A stretch of 10,691 nt of DNA from JAICKN01 sp036491415 (GCA_036491415.1 DASXCC010000017.1:1-10691), one strand, 5' to 3'; numbered from the stretch's first letter, positions 1 to 6,568 are shown. Notes: a model not told the origin generated them from the letters alone. Translations and numbers: made by a program.

Positions 1-7
1 CTTCCTC

Positions 8-1015
8 TTATTCACTAGGTGCATAGAATCCCGTCTTCGCATAAACCTTTAATGGCGGCAAACCTTTAGGCGGAATCAATTTCACTTTGATTCTATGCCA
101 TTTGCCGTCATGTTGAGATTTGTTTGGACGGTAAGCTAGTACATATTGGTTGCGTAGCTCTATCCCGATTTTTGTAGCTACATCGGCCAAGTCATTCGGA
201 TTATCAATAGCAAAGGCTCTTCCCCCAGTGATTTCAGTAATATCGCTCAGCAACTCGGGGCCAAGGCGCTCTTCTTCTGTGGGAAAAAAGTGGTCGTAGA
301 TGCCGATGGCATAGATGCTGATGTCAGCTTCTTTGACCATGGAGCGGATCTCGCTCTCCGTATATCGGCTGTGGTTGTCGCCGCCATCGGAGATGATCAA
401 CAGAGCTTTCCGGGGGTATTTCGCCTCCCGCATTTTGTTGACGCCCATATAGATAGCGTCCAGCAATGCAGTACGGCCTTTCGGATTGGCGTAAAGCAGG
501 CGGCCCTGAATATCGCTGACATTCTGGGTGAAGTCAGAGATTTCCTCCGGACGGTCGGAAAACCCGATCATGAAAAACTCGTCCTGAGGATTGGCAGCCT
601 TGAAAAACTCGACCACGGCTTCACGCGCCTTTTCAATCTTGGTGTGCATGCTGCCGCTCATATCGAAGATCAGACCAATGGAAACAGGAGCGTCTTCACT
701 GGAAAAGTCACGGATAATCTGCTGGTCTTTATCTTGAAAAAGCGAGAAATTTTCCTTGTCCAGGCCCGTCACTAACCGGTTCATCGGATCGGTTATGGTG
801 ACCGGAACCAGCACCATATCCACTTTCACCTTCATGGGATCGCTGCGAGACTTCAGGCTGGCTGTGACAACGGCATTTGCGGGGACTGTTTTTTCTGCAC
901 CGGGCGCTGCCGGAGGATTGATGTGGACATCGTCTGGTTGCGCTTGCGACCAGCCAAAAGAACTTACCAAAAGCAGGAACAAGATAGCGAAGAAGAATGG
1001 TCGCGAGGCATTCAT
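8..1015 (-). CDS. Secreted VWA-domain protein, acidobacterial TIGR03436 type
   Basis: Predicted exported protein of 335 residues with one von Willebrand factor A domain; no enzymatic role is implied. Residues 1-26 form a signal peptide (hydrophobic FFFAILFLLLVSS core, cleavage near WSQA/Q). The VWA domain spans about 108-290 and has a complete MIDAS metal site: D118-M-S120-G-S122, T182 in the GRTALLDA stretch, and D210 in IISDGGDN. The region before it (about 64-105, VLVPVTITD through LFQDKDQQIIRDF) and the C-terminal YVLAYRPN and KTGFYAP motifs are typical of the VWFA-related family that is heavily expanded in Acidobacteria. Length is normal and the ORF is intact. A purine-rich GGAAGG lies 6 nt before the ATG. 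It is transcribed away from the DUF1015 gene. The ligand is unknown; an adhesive or protein-binding role is inference from the MIDAS fold only. Confidence 0.93.
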   Translation of the reverse strand: MNASRPFFFAILFLLLVSSFGWSQAQPDDVHINPPAAPGAEKTVPANAVVTASLKSRSDPMKVKVDMVLVPVTITDPMNRLVTGLDKENFSLFQDKDQQIIRDFSSEDAPVSIGLIFDMSGSMHTKIEKAREAVVEFFKAANPQDEFFMIGFSDRPEEISDFTQNVSDIQGRLLYANPKGRTALLDAIYMGVNKMREAKYPRKALLIISDGGDNHSRYTESEIRSMVKEADISIYAIGIYDHFFPTEEERLGPELLSDITEITGGRAFAIDNPNDLADVATKIGIELRNQYVLAYRPNKSQHDGKWHRIKVKLIPPKGLPPLKVYAKTGFYAPSE

Positions 1016-1042
1016 AAGAAACCTTCCCTTTGTTCAGGATGG

Positions 1043-1072
1043 CTTATGGGCGTTCCGCGCTACGCCACACAA
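1043..1072 (-). promoter_or_regulatory. Possible promoter of the VWA gene
   Basis: Read on the minus strand, TTGTGT (1072-1067) and CATAAG (1048-1043) resemble -35 and -10 boxes with an 18-bp spacer. They would give a leader of roughly 20 nt containing the GGAAGG ribosome-binding site. The spacer is itself bounded by an inverted repeat, GGCGT/ACGCC. The match to consensus is modest, so this is a candidate only. Confidence 0.25.
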
Positions 1073-1136
1073 TTAGCAGCTTACGACCCATTTCAGCCGC
1101 TATTTACCGCCCTATAGCCGCGATGCTAACACAGCC

Positions 1137-1171
1137 GCAGAAAAATGGAACCAGCTTTTCTGCTATTTTTT
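1137..1171 (+). terminator. Orphan terminator-like hairpin in the divergent gap
   Basis: A perfect 8-bp inverted repeat (GCAGAAAA at 1137-1144, TTTTCTGC at 1156-1163) with an 11-nt loop is followed by TA and six T residues (1166-1171). The T-tract makes it a plus-strand terminator by form. The lower stem is GC-containing but the upper half is A-U only, so its strength is uncertain. No plus-strand gene precedes it; the sequence upstream is the 5' end of the opposite-strand VWA gene. It could end a short RNA, block antisense transcription into DUF1015, or act as an attenuator. Confidence 0.45.
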
Positions 1172-1278
1172 CGATGCAGGAATTGCGCAAAAGTTTACCA
1201 CCGGCCAACCCGATATTTCCGGAAAGCCTTGTCTGGCGTGGCTTCTACGAATCCCTTCGCGACAGCCCCAGGCTCTTG

Positions 1279-1284
1279 TACAAT
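1279..1284 (+). promoter_or_regulatory. TACAAT, possible -10 box of the DUF1015 gene
   Basis: TACAAT differs from TATAAT at one position and ends 11 nt before the ATG at 1296. No Shine-Dalgarno-like sequence lies between, and no good -35 box is visible 16-18 bp upstream. If used, transcription would start only a few bases from the start codon, giving a nearly leaderless mRNA. Confidence 0.3.
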
Positions 1285-1295
1285 TTCGTTCCCAT

Positions 1296-2657
1296 ATGGC
1301 CCACATTGCTCCCTTCCGCGCCCTTCGTTATGACCCTAAGAAGGTTTCCCCGCAGGATGTCGTCACCCAGCCCTATGACAAGATCAGTCCCGAACTGCGG
1401 GAGGCTTACTACGCCGCCAGCCCTTATAACCTGGTGCGCATCATTTTGGGCAAGCAGGATGCCGAAGACGATGACAGGAACAATCCGTATACCAGGGCCG
1501 CGCAGTACTTTCACTCCTGGCGAAGGGATGGCGTTTTCTTGCAGGATTCCCTGCCCGCAATCTATCTTTACGCGCAGCGCTTCACCGCACCCGGCACTAC
1601 CCTGCAAATGGAACGCCGTGGGTTTATCGCACTAGGCAAGGTCGAAGACTACTCCGCGGGTGTTGTTTTCCGTCATGAGCAGACGCTCTCCAAACCCAAA
1701 GCCGACCGGCTGGAATTATTACGGTCTACGCGAGCGCACTTCGGACAAATCTTCATGCTCTATAGCGACCCGGCGAATGAAGTCGAAGGGATTCTGAGCA
1801 CGAACGCTCCTCCGGATACAGAGGTGCGTGACGAGTACGGCGTTCATCATCGTGTCTGGAAGATTTCCGATTCAGCCTTGTTGAACCTTATTCAGGGAAA
1901 AATGCGCGACAAGAAGCTGATTATTGCCGACGGTCATCACCGTTATGAAACAGCTTTAAACTACCGGAACGAGCGCCGTTCGACGGCAGCCTCCGATTCT
2001 GCGCGCGGATTTCCCCGGCAATATTCTTCAGAGAAAAGCTTCCTGAACAAGCAGGAAGAAGAAATCGCGCCTTACGAATTGGCTATGATGACCTTTGTGA
2101 ACATGGATAGCCCCGGATTGCTGATCCTCCCTACCCACCGCGTGGTTTGCGGACTCACGACTTTTTCCGCGGAAAAATTAGCCGAAAGCGCATCTTCTTA
2201 TTTCAACGTCACCAAAATCGAAGGCCAGGTAGGGGCGCCGCATGCCACAACTTTATTGCGCGATGCTGGCAAGAACGGGGCCGCCATTTTAGCTGTCATG
2301 CAAGACCATTCCCTGCTGCTCGATAAACCGAAAGGTGTTGGAACGAAAATTTTTGGCAATCTTTCCATCCGCCAGCAGGCGCTGGATGTAGTGCGTTTGC
2401 ATAAGTGCCTTTTAGAAGGCGCTCTGGGACTGTCGGAAGAATCGATCCGCAATCAGGAAAATATCCGCTACATCCGCGATGCAGAAGAAGCATTGACGCA
2501 GGTATATTCCGGAGATGCCAACGTTGCATTCCTTATGAATGCAGCCCGTATGGAGCAGGTCCGCGATGTGGCGTTCGCCGGCGAGGTGATGCCGCAGAAG
2601 TCCACAGATTTCTTTCCTAAATTACTGAGTGGTTTCGCGATCTACGCTTTGGATTGA
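1296..2657 (+). CDS. DUF1015 family protein (COG4198), function unknown
   Basis: Intact cytoplasmic protein of 453 residues covering the whole DUF1015 family, with no signal peptide or membrane segment. Family landmarks in order: VVTQPYDKISPE (22-33), SPYNLVRIILG (42-52), RRGFIALGKVEDY (107-119), HEQTLSKPKADRLELLR (127-143), the signature ADGHHRYETAL (211-221), LPTHRVV (278-284), and KSTDFFPKLLSGFAIY (435-450). The biochemical function is not established. The invariant HHRYE block and the many conserved charged residues suggest an enzyme, but that is inference. In relatives as I recall them, the C-terminal block is usually KSTYFYPKLL, so the D at 438 is a small departure. The ATG at 1296 begins the conserved N-terminus directly; no ribosome-binding site is visible before it. 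It is divergent from the VWA gene and separated from the amidase gene by 64 bp. Confidence 0.93.
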   Translation: MAHIAPFRALRYDPKKVSPQDVVTQPYDKISPELREAYYAASPYNLVRIILGKQDAEDDDRNNPYTRAAQYFHSWRRDGVFLQDSLPAIYLYAQRFTAPGTTLQMERRGFIALGKVEDYSAGVVFRHEQTLSKPKADRLELLRSTRAHFGQIFMLYSDPANEVEGILSTNAPPDTEVRDEYGVHHRVWKISDSALLNLIQGKMRDKKLIIADGHHRYETALNYRNERRSTAASDSARGFPRQYSSEKSFLNKQEEEIAPYELAMMTFVNMDSPGLLILPTHRVVCGLTTFSAEKLAESASSYFNVTKIEGQVGAPHATTLLRDAGKNGAAILAVMQDHSLLLDKPKGVGTKIFGNLSIRQQALDVVRLHKCLLEGALGLSEESIRNQENIRYIRDAEEALTQVYSGDANVAFLMNAARMEQVRDVAFAGEVMPQKSTDFFPKLLSGFAIYALD

Positions 2658-2721
2658 TCGCGCCATGTAACTCAGTTACGCTGCAATTACTGGCGAGTTC
2701 GATTCGCAGTGAAGGTGCAGC

Positions 2722-4128
2722 TTGATCGTTTCTTCACCTAAAAATTTCCTGGTCCGGGTAAGTGCGGCTCTGGTGCTGCTGGTTTCTTTGAGCGCGGCTG
2801 GCTCTCCTGAAGAAAAGCAGATCTCCGTTTATTCCACGGTTGCTAATTATTCCTTGCCAGTCTTGCAGCAGAACGGCCACGACTATGTCGGATTTTTTGA
2901 GGTCATCGATCCTCTGGGAAAGGTCAATCTTAAAATTGACGGCAACCATTGGAACATTCGCTATAACGATGTGGAGTGTGACTTCAAAAAAGGAAGCGAG
3001 ACGGCGCGGCTGCAAGGCCAGAATGTGCATTTAGGTTCCAACTTTGTATTGCAGAACAATCACGGATTCGTTCCTGTCAATTCCTTGTCCGCATTATTGC
3101 CGAAATTATTGGGTGGCCCGGTCACAGTAAACGAAGCGGCGCGGCGCGTCTTCATCGGCAATGTTGGCATTCACTTTACCGCGCAGATCCGCAACACTGC
3201 GTTGGTAATGGATTTCACCTCCGGGGTGAACCCTTCGATCTCGACCGAACCAGGCAAACTGAAACTTATTTTTGCTCATGAACCGGTGGAGGCTCCCAGC
3301 ACGCCGACACTGACATTTTCCAGCCAGCAAATTGCTTCCGCAACTTTTTCTGAAAATAATGGCGCGGTGGAGATTGCAATCGCAGGAAGCGTCCCTTTAT
3401 TTGCCAGCTTCAGCAACAACGGAAAGACGATCACGATACAAGCAGCGCCACAGCAGCAGGTGAGCAATAAACGAACTGCTACGCAAAGCCCCGCTTCGAA
3501 CAATGCACAGGTATTGCCTTTTGCTCCGCAATCCGCTCCTCGTTATTTTGCGATCATTGATGCAGCGCACGGAGGAACCGAAACAGGCGCCACCCTGGGA
3601 AATCAACTCTTTGAAAAAGACGTCACGCTGGCGATCGCGCGTCATCTTCGCGATGAATTGATGGTCCGCAATGTTTCTGTGATGCTGGTGCGAGACGGCG
3701 ATGATCTGCTCACAACCGATCAACGCGCCAGTGCTGCGAACCAGCAGCACCCGGCTATCTATATTTGCATCCACGCTTCAACTGAAGGACGCGGAGTGCG
3801 CGTGTACACGGCACTCATGGCAAGTGGGGGCACCAATCAAGGCCCATTCCTAGATTGGCAAACTGCGCAATCTCCTTTTCTATCCTCGAGCCAACAGGCA
3901 GCAGCCACGATTGCGGCGGAATTGCAGAAAAGTCATGTTTCGGCTCGTCAACTAACGGCGGCGTTGCGTCCACTGAACAACATCCTCGCGGCAGCGGTTG
4001 GCGTCGAAGTAGCTCCGCCGACATCTTCTCCGGATGGCCTTGCCTCTCCCGCCTACCAGCAATTCATTGCCGGTGCCATCGCGAATGGAATTACAGACCT
4101 GCGCTACCAGCCGGGAGCCGCCCAATGA
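2722..4128 (+). CDS. Exported N-acetylmuramoyl-L-alanine amidase (Amidase_3 type)
   Basis: Predicted zinc amidase that cuts the bond between N-acetylmuramic acid and the peptide stem of peptidoglycan, acting in the periplasm. Start is TTG, chosen because GAAGGTG (2711-2717) lies at proper spacing and a signal peptide follows at once (LVRVSAALVLLVSLSAAGS, about 10-28). Residues about 40-146 look like a copper-amine-oxidase-N-type beta domain, and about 147-242 like an AMIN-type wall-targeting domain. A Q/S/N/A-rich linker (243-272) follows. The catalytic domain (about 274-465) has the expected metal and catalytic residues: H283 in DAAHGG, E298 in EKDVTLAIA, H351 in CIHAS and E429 in VGVEVAPP. 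The family signatures are usually DPGHGG and VEvGFLSN, so both motifs are altered while the ligands remain. It overlaps the GerMN gene by 4 bp, so the two are almost certainly co-transcribed. The N-terminal domain names are less certain than the amidase call. Confidence 0.88.
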   Translation: MIVSSPKNFLVRVSAALVLLVSLSAAGSPEEKQISVYSTVANYSLPVLQQNGHDYVGFFEVIDPLGKVNLKIDGNHWNIRYNDVECDFKKGSETARLQGQNVHLGSNFVLQNNHGFVPVNSLSALLPKLLGGPVTVNEAARRVFIGNVGIHFTAQIRNTALVMDFTSGVNPSISTEPGKLKLIFAHEPVEAPSTPTLTFSSQQIASATFSENNGAVEIAIAGSVPLFASFSNNGKTITIQAAPQQQVSNKRTATQSPASNNAQVLPFAPQSAPRYFAIIDAAHGGTETGATLGNQLFEKDVTLAIARHLRDELMVRNVSVMLVRDGDDLLTTDQRASAANQQHPAIYICIHASTEGRGVRVYTALMASGGTNQGPFLDWQTAQSPFLSSSQQAAATIAAELQKSHVSARQLTAALRPLNNILAAAVGVEVAPPTSSPDGLASPAYQQFIAGAIANGITDLRYQPGAAQ

Positions 4129-4721
4129 ATTCAAGGCAGTTGATTATTGCCGTCGTTCTTCTGTTTGTAGCTTCTTTAGGCATGGGATTTTATGCATGGC
4201 ACATGCGAAAGAATGCGAAAGCAAATGCTTCGGCAACCTACGCTGCTTCTGTTACGCCGCCGGCATCCGGTCCGACCGAACAAGCGACGCTGTTTGTTGC
4301 GGACGACAGCGCAGGAAGTTTGCGCACGCAGCAAGCCACAATCTCATTGCCTGAAGATCGTCAGGAGCGCGCCGAGGAATTGATTCGGGCATTGCTTAAT
4401 ACCTATCTCGAAAAAAATTCACCGCATATCATTGCGCCCGGCTCTGATGTACGAGAGGTATTTTTGGTTGATCCCGGAGTCGCCGTCATCGATATGAATT
4501 CAGTTTTTGCAGACAACCATCGCTCGGGAATTCTTGTGGAGGACCTTACAGTTGCCTCGCTTGTGGAAACTCTGGCGCAGAACCTTCCCGGAATTCAGCG
4601 CGTGAAAATTCTCGTCAACGGCAAAGAGCGCGATACGCTCGCAGGACACGCTGATCTATCAATTTTCTACGATGTCTCTTCCATCAATCAGATGATGAGT
4701 CAAATGGCTGCGTCGCAATAA
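4125..4721 (+). CDS. Membrane-anchored GerMN domain protein
   Basis: Protein of 198 residues: an N-terminal membrane anchor (LIIAVVLLFVASLGMGFYAW, 6-25), an A/T/P-rich spacer (about 31-52), then one GerMN domain (about 53-182). Domain landmarks are ATLFVADD, the helix RQERAEELIRALL, VFLVDPGVAVIDMNSVF, GILVEDLTVASLVETLAQNLPGIQRVKILVNGKE and the closing LAGHADLS. The start at 4125 is preferred because its ATGA overlaps the amidase stop, GGGAG (4113-4117) sits 7 nt upstream, and the membrane anchor begins at once. The same frame is open further upstream (to 3855), but that stretch lies inside the amidase gene. GerM of Bacillus is a spore-formation lipoprotein with two such domains; nothing here suggests sporulation. 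The domain is thought to bind other envelope or wall components. Co-transcription with an amidase supports a peptidoglycan-related role, which is inference. Confidence 0.88.
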   Translation: MNSRQLIIAVVLLFVASLGMGFYAWHMRKNAKANASATYAASVTPPASGPTEQATLFVADDSAGSLRTQQATISLPEDRQERAEELIRALLNTYLEKNSPHIIAPGSDVREVFLVDPGVAVIDMNSVFADNHRSGILVEDLTVASLVETLAQNLPGIQRVKILVNGKERDTLAGHADLSIFYDVSSINQMMSQMAASQ

Positions 4722-4744
4722 GTGCGCCATAACGCGTTGCAGTT

Positions 4745-4750
4745 TACAAT
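4745..4750 (+). promoter_or_regulatory. TACAAT, possible -10 box directly before rph
   Basis: TACAAT preceded by TT ends 8 nt before the rph ATG, and no ribosome-binding site is visible between. A start site at the usual distance would fall on or next to the ATG. The same hexamer lies at a similar distance before DUF1015. No clear -35 box is seen, so rph may equally be read from the amidase-GerMN transcript. Confidence 0.3.
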
Positions 4751-4758
4751 TACCACTT

Positions 4759-5493
4759 ATGTTCTATCGCTCTGATAATCGATCCACTGATCAATTGCGC
4801 CCTGTCAAAATGACTCCCGGCTTCATCAACACGGCCGAGGGCTCCGTTCTTATTGAAGTCGGAAACACGCGGGTCATTTGCACAGCTTCCATTGAAGAAT
4901 CTGTCCCAATATTTTTGCGCAATACCGGCAAAGGATGGATTTCCAGCGAATACAGCATGCTTCCCCGTTCCACTCTGACCCGCACTGCGCGCGAAGTCAC
5001 CAAAGGCCGGCAAAGCGGACGCACCCATGAAATTCAGCGATTGATTGGGAGATCGTTGCGATCGGTGGCGGAACTCGACAAACTTGGGGAACGCACTATC
5101 TGGATTGATTGCGACGTAATCCAGGCCGATGGCGGAACGCGCACTGCATCCATTACCGGCGCCTTCGTGGCTTTAGGCTTGGCGATACAAAAACTTATAC
5201 AAGCCGGAACTTTGAAAGCAGCGCCTTTGAAAGACTTTGTAGCTGCTATCAGCGTAGGCATTGTGGAAGGAGAAATTCTTCTCGACCTTTGCTATGAAGA
5301 AGATTCTCATGCAGACGTGGACATGAATTTTGTAATGACCGCCGGTAACAAGTTCGTGGAGGTGCAAGCCACAGCGGAGCACCAGGTTTTTGATCACTCA
5401 CAACTCAATGAAATGATCGCGCTGGCATCGCAAGGGGTGCGGGAGCTGATTAAGCAACAAAAAGAAATTTTGAAAGATTTCAAATTAGCGTAA
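4759..5493 (+). CDS. rph: Ribonuclease PH
   Basis: Phosphate-dependent 3'-to-5' exoribonuclease that trims the 3' ends of tRNA precursors, releasing nucleoside diphosphates; the family works as a hexamer in the cytoplasm. At 244 residues it has normal length and covers the family end to end. Landmarks are RSDNRSTDQLRPV at the N-terminus, AEGSVLIEVGNTRVICTAS (27-45), SSEYSMLPRSTLTR (62-75), GRTHEIQRLIGRSLR with the conserved arginine R88 (87-101), DCDVIQADGGTRTASITGAFVAL (117-139, phosphate-binding GGTRT) and YEEDSHADVDMNFVMT (179-194). The late motif TAEH (206-209) stands where many homologues have TAEG; this loop is known to vary (from memory). The ATG at 4759 matches the family N-terminus but has no Shine-Dalgarno sequence. 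It lies 37 bp after the GerMN gene; gerM and rph are also adjacent in Bacillus subtilis. The usual next gene there, an rdgB-type NTP pyrophosphatase, is absent. Confidence 0.97.
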   Translation: MFYRSDNRSTDQLRPVKMTPGFINTAEGSVLIEVGNTRVICTASIEESVPIFLRNTGKGWISSEYSMLPRSTLTRTAREVTKGRQSGRTHEIQRLIGRSLRSVAELDKLGERTIWIDCDVIQADGGTRTASITGAFVALGLAIQKLIQAGTLKAAPLKDFVAAISVGIVEGEILLDLCYEEDSHADVDMNFVMTAGNKFVEVQATAEHQVFDHSQLNEMIALASQGVRELIKQQKEILKDFKLA

Positions 5494-5511
5494 TCCAAAG
5501 TTAGCGTAATC
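5485..5511. repeat. 11-bp direct repeat across the convergent rph/lactamase junction
   Basis: TTAGCGTAATC occurs at 5485-5495 and again, identically, at 5501-5511 (period 16). The first copy contains the last codons and TAA stop of rph. The second supplies two bases of the lactamase stop codon read on the other strand. It looks like a small local duplication. No hairpin terminator is visible between the two convergent genes. Confidence 0.7.
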
Positions 5512-6388
5512 AATGTTGCTCCTGTTTTTCCTTCTTCACCTCTGCTTCAAACTCTGCCTGCCAATAATTTAAGAACTGGCGGTATTCCTCCGGATTCACA
5601 AACGGATTATTCCTGGGATTCTTCTTCAACTTCGCCATCTTTCCGGACAGGTCGAAGAATGATCCATGGGAAGCCAGAAAGATATCGCAGGGCAGCGTTC
5701 GCAATACTTTAAAACTGCGTTGATACTGTGCAACCAGCGATGGATTCTTCGGGTTATTGACCAGCTTGTATCCGGGAAAAGTCACGCTGCAAACAAAAAC
5801 CACGTGATACGTTTTGCCGCCGTCATAAATTTCCGTAGTCCACGTGGTGCAGCCGCGTGTATGGCCCGGCGTGATATGCGCCGTCAGCGTCATTCCACCC
5901 AGTTCGACTTTTCCTCCGTCGGGAATAATCCTGTCCACTTTGATTGGCGGATAGTTGTAGCGATTGCCGAAAGCAAAATCGTCCCTGCCTCCGCGTGCCA
6001 GTTCCGGCACATCGCCCGCGCTCGCGATGAATTTCGCGCCGGTCAGTTTTTTCACTTCCCCTAGTCCGCCGGCGTGATCGAAGTGCGCATGGCTGTTCAG
6101 AAGAATTTTGATGTCATTGAAATGAAATCCCAGTTTTTCTACATTCGCTTTGATCATCGGGACGTTTTCAGGAACGCCGGTATCGAGCAGAATGTTTCCC
6201 TTGGGCGTGACAAACAGAAAAGAAGTGAGATCAGCGCTGCCGACATAATAAAGATTGCCTGCAACGTGGAATGGCTCGACCGGCTGTCTCCAACTGGGCG
6301 GCTGATTTATTTGGGCCATACCAATTTGCCCAACTGCGAAGGCTCCGCATAACAAACAAAAGACACCTAACCGTCGAATATTCCGCAT
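5510..6388 (-). CDS. Subclass B3 metallo-beta-lactamase
   Basis: Predicted periplasmic zinc hydrolase that opens the beta-lactam ring, 292 residues. Residues 1-25 form a signal peptide (cleavage near GMA/Q). The lactamase fold covers about 37-275. All B3 metal ligands are present: H100-A-H102-F-D104-H105 (in NSHAHFDHAGG), H176 in GHTRGCTTW and H241 in ASHGSFFDL. S201 stands at the position occupied by the metal-binding cysteine in B1/B2 enzymes, as expected for B3. ARGGRDDFAFG, YPPIKVDRI, PGYKLVNNP and NPFVNPEEY closely resemble the L1/FEZ-1/GOB group, the last pointing more to FEZ-1-like proteins (comparison from memory). The ATG at 6388 is chosen over an in-frame TTG at 6448 because a strong GGAGGAG precedes it and the signal peptide starts there. 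It converges on rph. No regulator or mobile gene adjoins it, so it is probably intrinsic. Actual drug range cannot be read from sequence. Confidence 0.94.
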   Translation of the reverse strand: MRNIRRLGVFCLLCGAFAVGQIGMAQINQPPSWRQPVEPFHVAGNLYYVGSADLTSFLFVTPKGNILLDTGVPENVPMIKANVEKLGFHFNDIKILLNSHAHFDHAGGLGEVKKLTGAKFIASAGDVPELARGGRDDFAFGNRYNYPPIKVDRIIPDGGKVELGGMTLTAHITPGHTRGCTTWTTEIYDGGKTYHVVFVCSVTFPGYKLVNNPKNPSLVAQYQRSFKVLRTLPCDIFLASHGSFFDLSGKMAKLKKNPRNNPFVNPEEYRQFLNYWQAEFEAEVKKEKQEQH

Positions 6389-6390
6389 AT

Positions 6391-6397
6391 CTCCTCC
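6391..6397 (-). promoter_or_regulatory. Strong ribosome-binding site fixing the lactamase start
   Basis: GGAGGAG on the minus strand lies immediately before ATG 6388, with AT between. It is the best Shine-Dalgarno match in the window and decides for the 292-residue form over the 20-residue-longer TTG version. Confidence 0.8.
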
Positions 6398-6510
6398 AAA
6401 TGAGCCTATGCAGTGTAATCGTGTTCTCCACTTTATGGGTTTACTCAATACATACCTGTATTTCGGCGTAATCCCTCCTCGCAGGCCTTCTGATTTTGCC
6501 TCTCAGCATT

Positions 6511-6516
6511 TACAAT
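6511..6516 (+). promoter_or_regulatory. TACAAT, possible -10 box of the aldolase gene
   Basis: TTTACAAT in the divergent gap between the lactamase and the aldolase would give a leader of about 64 nt containing the palindrome at 6553-6568 and the GGAGG site. No convincing -35 box is visible, so this is weak. Confidence 0.22.
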
Positions 6517-6552
6517 ATTCACGTCCCATAAGACCTAAACCAGAGCGGACGC

Positions 6553-6568
6553 GCTTGACACGTCAAGC
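6553..6568. promoter_or_regulatory. Palindrome before the aldolase gene, possible operator or leader hairpin
   Basis: GCTTGAC-AC-GTCAAGC is a perfect inverted repeat with 7-bp arms and a 2-bp centre. It ends 8 nt before the GGAGG ribosome-binding site (6577-6581) and 18 nt before the ATG. It could be a dimeric repressor site or, in RNA, a 6-bp stem with a CACG tetraloop near the ribosome-binding site. Confidence 0.4.

Noticed and set aside
290..775. 161-codon plus-strand open frame opposite the VWA gene
   Set aside because: It is a shadow of the VWA coding frame; it has no ribosome-binding site or recognisable domain, whereas the minus frame has a full MIDAS motif.
1183..1190. TTGCGCAA palindrome in the divergent gap, possible operator
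   Set aside because: An 8-bp palindrome alone is too short to support a site, and it is not aligned with a credible promoter.
2667..2679. GTAAC-TCA-GTTAC hairpin between DUF1015 and the amidase gene
   Set aside because: Only a 5-bp A/T-rich stem with a 3-nt loop and no T-tract after it; not a terminator.
3855..4124. Upstream extension of the GerMN reading frame by 90 codons
   Set aside because: It lies wholly inside the amidase gene, does not resemble any domain, and would bury the membrane anchor; the ATG at 4125 has a ribosome-binding site.
6389..6448. Longer lactamase form starting at TTG 6448
   Set aside because: It would put 20 extra residues ahead of a normal signal peptide, while a strong GGAGGAG directly precedes ATG 6388.
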